Assembly: GCA_030848705.1 (NCBI GenBank)
Contig: CM061243.1
Coordinates: 4,374,001 to 4,438,000 of the forward strand
Direction of reading: 5' to 3'
DNA from: Heracleum sosnowskyi
Lineage: Eukaryota > Streptophyta > Magnoliopsida > Apiales > Apiaceae
Length of the DNA: 64,000 nucleotides
Part shown: piece after piece, positions 57,950-64,000 of the stretch
Position numbering within the stretch: the stretch's first letter is position 1
How the letters are laid out: every line of letters starts with the position of its first letter
Made by a program: the position numbers and the translations under genes
Notes under the pieces: generated by a model
Databases searched by the model: none
Seen by the model: the letters and a program-made list of their open reading frames with translations, nothing else
What the model was told of the DNA's origin: nothing

Positions 57950-59154
57950 GTAAAAACCCTAATTTTATATTTCTAATTAATTTACCTTTTATTGTTTAAT
58001 TGAGTGCTGTGTTTGATTTTCACTGTGTGTTTAGTTGTTAAAGATGCAATTTTGATTTAGAGATGTGAAAAAGATTGAATTTTGATTAGTTGGGTACTGA
58101 TTTTAAGTTGTTTGTCGTTCAATTGTGTGTAATTTAAGTTTAATTTTGACATCTTTTTGAAGTGATTGCTTAAGTGTGTGTGTGTGTGTGTATGATTGAT
58201 GCTTATATGTTACTGGAGATTGGTTTTATTTTTTGGTGAATTTCGTTGCAATGTGGGCAGTTAAGTTATTTCGGAAGTTGGGTTTTATTGGCGAAGCTTG
58301 TTTTTTTTACTTGTTGAGAATTGTTAGGTGATCTTTGGTAATAAGAATTTTTTAGTGCAATTGGGATTGTTCTAGGCTTGGTAGATTTTTTTTTTGGTGA
58401 AATTTGTTGCAATGTGGCTAGTTTAGTTATTGCGGAAGTCGGGTTTTATTGGCTAAGCTTGATTTTACTTTTTGAGAATCAGCATGTTGTTTGTACCCCT
58501 AGTAAAGGGACTTTTTGTTTATTTCTGCCTTGTTTAATCTTGAGATAGTGTTTACTTTGTTGATAGGATATACCAGCCTATGATTCTTCTTTCTGTTGTG
58601 CATAAAGTGAATACATGAGTATTTGTGATGCAAAAGTTTAAATAAGCACTTCATTGTTGAGAACCTGACGGATTTTTGGTTCAAATTCAGTGCAGTAGTT
58701 CTTAGTATCTCCTACAAGCTTGAATTTTACTCATTAAATTAACTATTTGTTAGTGTAAGTGGTTTTTAGTTTCACTGGAAACGTTTTTTTAATACGTAAA
58801 GCTGATTTATTGTTTGACCGTTTAAGATATAATACACACACACGCACACACTCCCTCCATTCCTTTGTAATTGACGTTTTCAACTTTTTATCATAATCTA
58901 CTTTAGTTGACGTTTTTGGTTTCCTAAGGATAATAAATGCTGAAATTTCCACATAATATCCTTAACTTTTTTACTCCATGTCTCTGTTGTATTGAACTGA
59001 AAGGTGAATCCAGTAATTTTCTAACTGTATTAATGGTAAACTACTGCATTAAGTAGTGTTCCTTGGTTTGTGTTAAATGGTCTACAACAACAGATATAAA
59101 GGAACGGAGGGAGTATAAGATATTATAACTCACGTTTTTTTTTATTTGATGCAG
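57950..59154 (+). other. 5' UTR intron of the ZCCHC8-type gene
   Basis: Donor CACCAG/GTAAAAACCC at 57949/57950 and acceptor TTGATGCAG/AATTAG at 59154/59155 enclose 1205 bp. A leading intron of this size is common in plant housekeeping genes. It holds a Stowaway-type MITE and a TG microsatellite (about 58175-58190). Confidence 0.6.
58851..59113. mobile_element. Stowaway-type MITE, 263 bp, in the 5' UTR intron
   Basis: The termini CTCCCTCCATTCCTTT and AAAGGAACGGAGGGAG are inverted. TA follows at 59114-59115. The left flank is CA in a CA-rich run, probably a changed TA. Confidence 0.85.
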
Positions 59155-59210
59155 AATTAGATCTGAGGTTAAGTTATGCATCATTAAAGAGGGACTCGTT
59201 AGAATTCAAG

Positions 59211-62200
59211 ATGGATAGCGAGGATCTAATACAACTTCCAGATTCTGGTAAATCTGGTATTGAAAGTGAGAGTTATGAGTTATCGTTTGTTGATTGTGTG
59301 TATGGTGCAACTGCTTCTCTACCAAATTCCGAGGCTGACAATGATCAGATGAACGAGAATTTCATGCAGAATGGGGATGATGTTGGTGAAAAAACAAAGG
59401 AGGCTGACAAAGTTCAGATGAACAAGAATTTTACGCAGAATAGGGGTGATGTTGGTGAAGAAACTAAGGACAGGGAATTGATTTTCAGTACTGCTGCTGT
59501 CCAAGTTAGCGTTCAATTGGCTGAAAAAAATGGTATTCAAGAAAAAGTACATTCCATAAATTCTATGGTGCATATTGAGAATAGTGGTGAAGCAGTAGAA
59601 GATCAGAGTCCCCTGGCCGATCTTAAGAAAGAGGAAAATTCTATGGTGCATATTGAGAATGGTGGTGAAGCAGTAGAAGATCAGAGTCCCCTGGCCGATC
59701 TTAAGAAAGAGGAAAGCTCTATCAGCATTCGAGATAAAGATATCAACTGTATCCTGTTTTTCATGTCAAACTCTACTTTAATCTCTGTACATGCAATATA
59801 TTTTGAGAAGTGATCTTGTTTCCACAACCATTTAAAATTTAGTGCAACCTAGCAAGTAATCATTTGTTTTTAGAGTAGCTTAAGTAAAAAAAAAAAGCAA
59901 GGTAGCATGTGTAGTACTTTGTGATTGTTATGCATTCCATAACTTTACCTACCAGCAGTAACTGGTGTCAAGAGACCTAGAGAGGCTATTGATGAACAAC
60001 CACCTTCAATCCATGTCTTGTATAACTCTTTACCAAGGTATGGTCATGTCTTACCATTTTTTTATAGGAAAAAATTGTTGTACAATAGATACTCTTTAAT
60101 TTGGTATCAATTTAAATACTACACTTTTTGGAAGAAAGGGAAAAATGCTTGACCGATTCTAAGTACATTAACTATGACTTTTCAGAGATAGTAAACAGAA
60201 GCTTGATAAGTTATTGCAGCAGTGGTCGGAGTGGCATGCTCGACATTATCCTTCATCTATAGTGAGTTAGATTGATCTCTATGATCTAAAATTGTGTATT
60301 TGAGTTATCTTCTCCCCGTCCATTTGCTGTATCTAATTCCGTTGTTATACCAGTCAATGTATTGTATGAGTTATATATTCAATGTAGTATTAGACGAAAT
60401 GCTATCGCAAAAACTGGTAGTTTAAGGTAATATTCTATTTTTGCTTGCTAACAAATGCAATATTTTTCTTTAATGAAATATGATAATTTTTTAGTTTGTG
60501 ACATTTAAATATTTAGATGCAATTCAATAAATTGCATGGTGCAGATTTAAGTCATTGTTAAATCTCATATGGGAATCCTTAGTGACGTTAGTGTCACCTG
60601 AAAAATGGTTCTCTGTTTGTGTGGACCAAAGTGGGGTGGGTGCATAAACATGGTATGAATGTAATTGTTAAATCAATAGGTTTATATAGTAAATGATTAA
60701 ATACTAAATAGCAGTATGATCCTACACACCTCGATGCTTTATTTAACTTTGTACCTGCCGTCTGGTAATTTTCTTTTAATACACAAGCACCAGAATGCAA
60801 TTTAATAGAGGATTTATAGCAGTTCAAGTAATTCGATTTTGTTCAAAGAAGAATGGAATTCTTGTGTCAAAGGCACAAAGACGTTCCAAGGCACTAGTAG
60901 ACTGCCTTAGCGTTCAACTTTGTATAGGCATGTATTATAATTTATAGAAATAATTTGATTTTTTAAGTCATAATAAATATGAGATTATATATTTAATGGT
61001 TTTAAACAATTTTTTTAACTATTGAATTTTAAAATTCATATTATTTATTTGTAAGAATTTTATTGTAAATTTGTAATGGATCAACTTTATGAATGAGAAT
61101 CATTACATAGCTGACCGGTAGGCGACACCTAGATGCCTATGGACACCACACTGAAAATATATAATTTATCGTCATTCTGCGTACCTATAATTTATTGCCT
61201 TTCTGCCTACCTGAAGTTTTTCACCTTTCCGCCTCGGCAAGCCTTGACAACTCATGGAATGTTAAAGAATGCAGTGATCTCATAACTCTAAATTAGCCTT
61301 TCCAGTTGTTATTCTGTTCGATTTTAAACTTCCGCCTTCATGATATTGTTATCTTGTTGTAGTTTATTTAGACCTATTTGTTTCTTGACTTGTACGAAAT
61401 TTATTCTGTTCAGGAATCAGCAGAAGATTTAGAATCTGGTGAAACGACATATTTTCCTGCGCTTCATGTTGGGGTGGACAAGTCTTCTTCTGTGGTATGC
61501 CTTGATGTCTAATATTTCTAATATGGCTTGGGTGTACATATAAACGACTAGAAAATGGTTCTCTCAGAACTTTTCAGCGTCTATCTCCATCAGTTGATCG
61601 ATCTATAGTTTTACCATATGAACTACAAGTTGAAGGATTTTTCACTTTCCCATAACGAGTAATATTCATAGCTGTGGTATTAATTAGCAACAGCTGACCT
61701 CTGATATTGTAATTAGTATTACATGCACCAAATAAGATTTAAAAGTCTTGCTATACATGCTTATTGAGTAGAAATTATTAGTTGTTTACCAAATTTGTGG
61801 TTATACTGGGCTGTAGAAAGTCTCTGCCATCTACATTACTCTTCACTTGACATTTATGGTACACTACTTGTATAGTTCATATTACTAGACTAGTAGTATA
61901 TTAAGTTTTATTTTTCTTCAGTAGTGTTAGAATTAACGAGGGGTTGGCAGTGTTATGTAAGGGGAAAGGTGCAAAGGGTCTAGTGGATGCAAGGTGTGCT
62001 TGCCAGATTGGCACATCAAAGTATATTAAGTTAGATTTTCATTCAGTAGTGTTAGAATTAACGAGGGTTTGCCGGTGTTATTTAGAGGAGAGGTGCAAAG
62101 GGTCTTGACTCTTGTGGATGCAAGGTTTGCTTGCCAGCTTGAAGCGAGACACAACTGCAAAAAAGTACTCATTGAATAATATATATACCGAGTAGGTCAA

Positions 62201-63088
62201 ACATTGTTTTCTTCTATTGAACTTCTATAACTTAAACACGAATTTTGTAATTTTCTAAATATCCGGTGATGATGGTGAACAATAAATAAAATATGACACA
62301 CTGAAAAGCAACTTACTTTTACCAGATAAAAGAACACAGAGTATGCATCACCAAATCATTCACACTTGAAATTCTGATTTCTAAAAGACCATGTATATAA
62401 TTATATTATGCATGTATTTTATATGTGTATATTCACTGACATGTCACCATATCTTAAAGTATCTGTCATGTAACCATATTCATGAACATATTATATATGT
62501 GTATATAATTTTTTCACGGGCATTTCACCTTATGTTTTATATGTTATGTAACCATGTAAATACTATATTACTATATAATCCAGAACACACGAAAGAACAA
62601 ACAGAAGAAGAAAAACATTAAGAGATTTCGTGTTCTGTGCCTTTTGTGTTGTTTTTTTTTTTTTACTTTTTTTCCTTGTCAATTAAGAGATAATTAGGTT
62701 TTAATAGTTGTCATCACTTTGTCCTTTGGTACCAAAAGTTTAGGGTTTTCAGAAGTGCTCGACCATTGGTGAATTTCGTGTGCACACAGAAGATGGTGTC
62801 CGAGTGATTTGTATCTTTATAATATTAATTTTTTTGCAATTATCTTCTAGTGTTTTTTGCATGTGTAGGACAATTAAATTGTTGTTTGTCATGTCAAGAT
62901 CTTTATTGATGCACCTAATTAGGAATGCTAATTCTTTGACACTATTTGTAGTCTTTCTGGGTGGACAATCAGACAAGGGGTACACAGAGCAAGGATGTTG
63001 TGATGTTGGATCACGATTCTGTCCCTCTTTACGATCGAGGATACACAATGGGCCTGATTCCGTCTGATGGTTCTGGAAATGCGGAAAG
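59211..63088 (+). CDS. ZCCHC8-type protein (NEXT complex), exons 1-5; continues beyond the window
   Basis: Exons 59211-59748, 59959-60037, 60186-60261, 61414-61494, 62952-63088 join in frame. The acidic N-terminus (MDSEDLIQLPDS) is followed by LTGVKRPREAIDEQPPS, then KQKLDKLLQQWSEWHARHYPS, then LESGETTYFPALHVG and SVPLYDRGYTMGL. The order matches plant 'PSP/zinc knuckle' proteins, homologues of ZCCHC8, which with MTR4/HEN2-type helicase and RBM7 direct nuclear RNAs to the exosome. The CCHC knuckle and PSP domain expected next are outside the window. Exon 1 has two in-frame tandem duplications. The ATG at 59211 opens the first in-frame run after the acceptor at 59154. Confidence 0.88.
59331..59468 (+). 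repeat. 69-bp tandem repeat in exon 1 of the ZCCHC8-type gene
   Basis: Units 59331-59399 and 59400-59468 encode 23 aa each (EADNDQMNENF.. and EADKVQMNKNF..), diverged. Confidence 0.9.
59559..59714 (+). repeat. 78-bp tandem repeat in exon 1 of the ZCCHC8-type gene
   Basis: Units 59559-59636 and 59637-59714 encode NSMVHIENSGEAVEDQSP.. twice (26 aa), nearly identical and so younger than the 69-bp repeat. Confidence 0.95.
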
Positions 63089-64000
63089 GTAATTACATCT
63101 GATATTTGTGCAATAATTTTTTGCTAATGTATCAACCAACTGCAGTGTTGGATCTCTCTCTTTTTTGGTATTAGAATTTTATTTCTAAGATGAAATATAG
63201 TTTCAGATGGGTATTTTAAAGAATTGCACTAGATTTCTCTATCTATGATTGTAATGATGGGCCATAGAGATAAAATTAAGATGTTAGGGCATATATATGT
63301 TGTCACTCTTAGACCTTTTTGTAGATATTACCCATAAAATTCATGTGGTACTATCATAACAGACGTATTGGGTCAGCACCTGTATCTTCCCCAATTCTGG
63401 ATATGAATCACCGTACTTTGTTTTAATTTAGTTCCTGTAGACACCCTTAACTATGCTTCGAAGATATTTTTACCCGTGCTAGTACATTGATAATATATTT
63501 TAATAATTAGAAATGGGGTGACTGCTATGTTGCTTGCTGCCTCTTTGATTGTCCACTTGACTATCTTGTTGTCACATCTGGAGCTTAGAGTTAATCATCG
63601 TGCAGTCCATCCTTTTTTTTTCCATCACAAAATATTATTTCTCTGTTTTTGAATTTTTTACATTATAAAATGGTAACATGATTGGATACTTGTTCTCTTT
63701 TGGCTTCTGACTTTTAGTTTCAGAGAAGTCCATTCATTTGATTAAAGCAGTGCTTGTAGATACTTGCCTAGTCTCTTTGTTGTAGGATTTGTGTGCTTGA
63801 TCTTTATCTTTTTGAGCATGATTGTCTTATTAAGTATTATGGGCTAGTATGTTACCTGAATTGCTTGCAAAGGTTTCTTATACCTAATAAATGGTTTTTT
63901 CCTGGTCTAGTGGAGTATGCAACTTCCTTCTTTTTATTAAATATTGATATTGAGATTCTCATATCCTTAAAAGGTTTGGCTTTTTAATCAACTACTTGAC
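63089..64000 (+). other. Intron 5 of the ZCCHC8-type gene, to the window edge
   Basis: Donor GAAAG/GTAATTAC starts at 63089. I found no segment encoding the expected CCHC knuckle before the end, so the intron exceeds 900 bp or the gene is altered here. Confidence 0.6.

Noticed and set aside
1..64000. CRISPR arrays, operons, bacterial-type systems
   Set aside because: The sequence is plant nuclear DNA; the only short regular repeats are microsatellites and the minisatellites listed.

Overview
The window is nuclear DNA of a flowering plant, most likely a eudicot. It has split genes with GT-AG introns, plant-only gene families (TBL acetyltransferase, PERK kinase, DUF6598), and typical plant transposons (Tat-lineage LTR element, Stowaway MITEs, Helitrons, Copia relics). 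Intergenic DNA is very AT-rich. I could not fix the species.

Layout. 1-888: last exon of a TBL/PMR5-type O-acetyltransferase gene. 1591-5309: two and a partial third copy of a ~1386-bp tandem unit carrying tRNA-Leu genes (five intact-looking, two decayed), with relics of a protein-coding last exon on the other strand. 5310-12692: a gene-free block of Helitron-like copies with an internal minisatellite and a non-autonomous hAT element. 12693-26155: a 13.46-kb Tat-lineage Ty3/gypsy retrotransposon on the minus strand, with matching 527-bp LTRs and a 5-bp target duplication. It carries a convergent extra ORF with introns and is interrupted by a 3.47-kb solo LTR (18591-22060). 26161-26703 is the rest of the Helitron it landed in.

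From 26.7 kb the window is gene-rich: an intronless GH81 beta-1,3-glucanase; an F-box-associated-domain gene with decayed copies; Copia and SINE-like relics; a DUF6598 gene (minus strand); a complete 483-bp Helitron; an 8-exon PERK receptor-like kinase; an 8-exon TMEM33/Pom33-type membrane protein; a 6-exon RPN12 proteasome lid subunit; and the first five coding exons of a ZCCHC8-type gene (nuclear exosome targeting) that runs off the right edge. Three Stowaway-type MITEs sit between genes or in introns.

The genes do not form a pathway; this is an ordinary plant gene neighbourhood. Exon models were built by eye from splice sites and reading-frame continuity. For PERK (698 aa), TMEM33 (276 aa) and RPN12 (267 aa) the joined exons stay in frame and give lengths that I recall as normal for those families. 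The most unusual items are the tRNA-Leu/exon-relic tandem array, the head-to-tail Helitrons with a shared minisatellite, the palindromic tandem repeat upstream of the convergent retrotransposon ORF, and a small Helitron carrying repeated Pol III B-box-like motifs.
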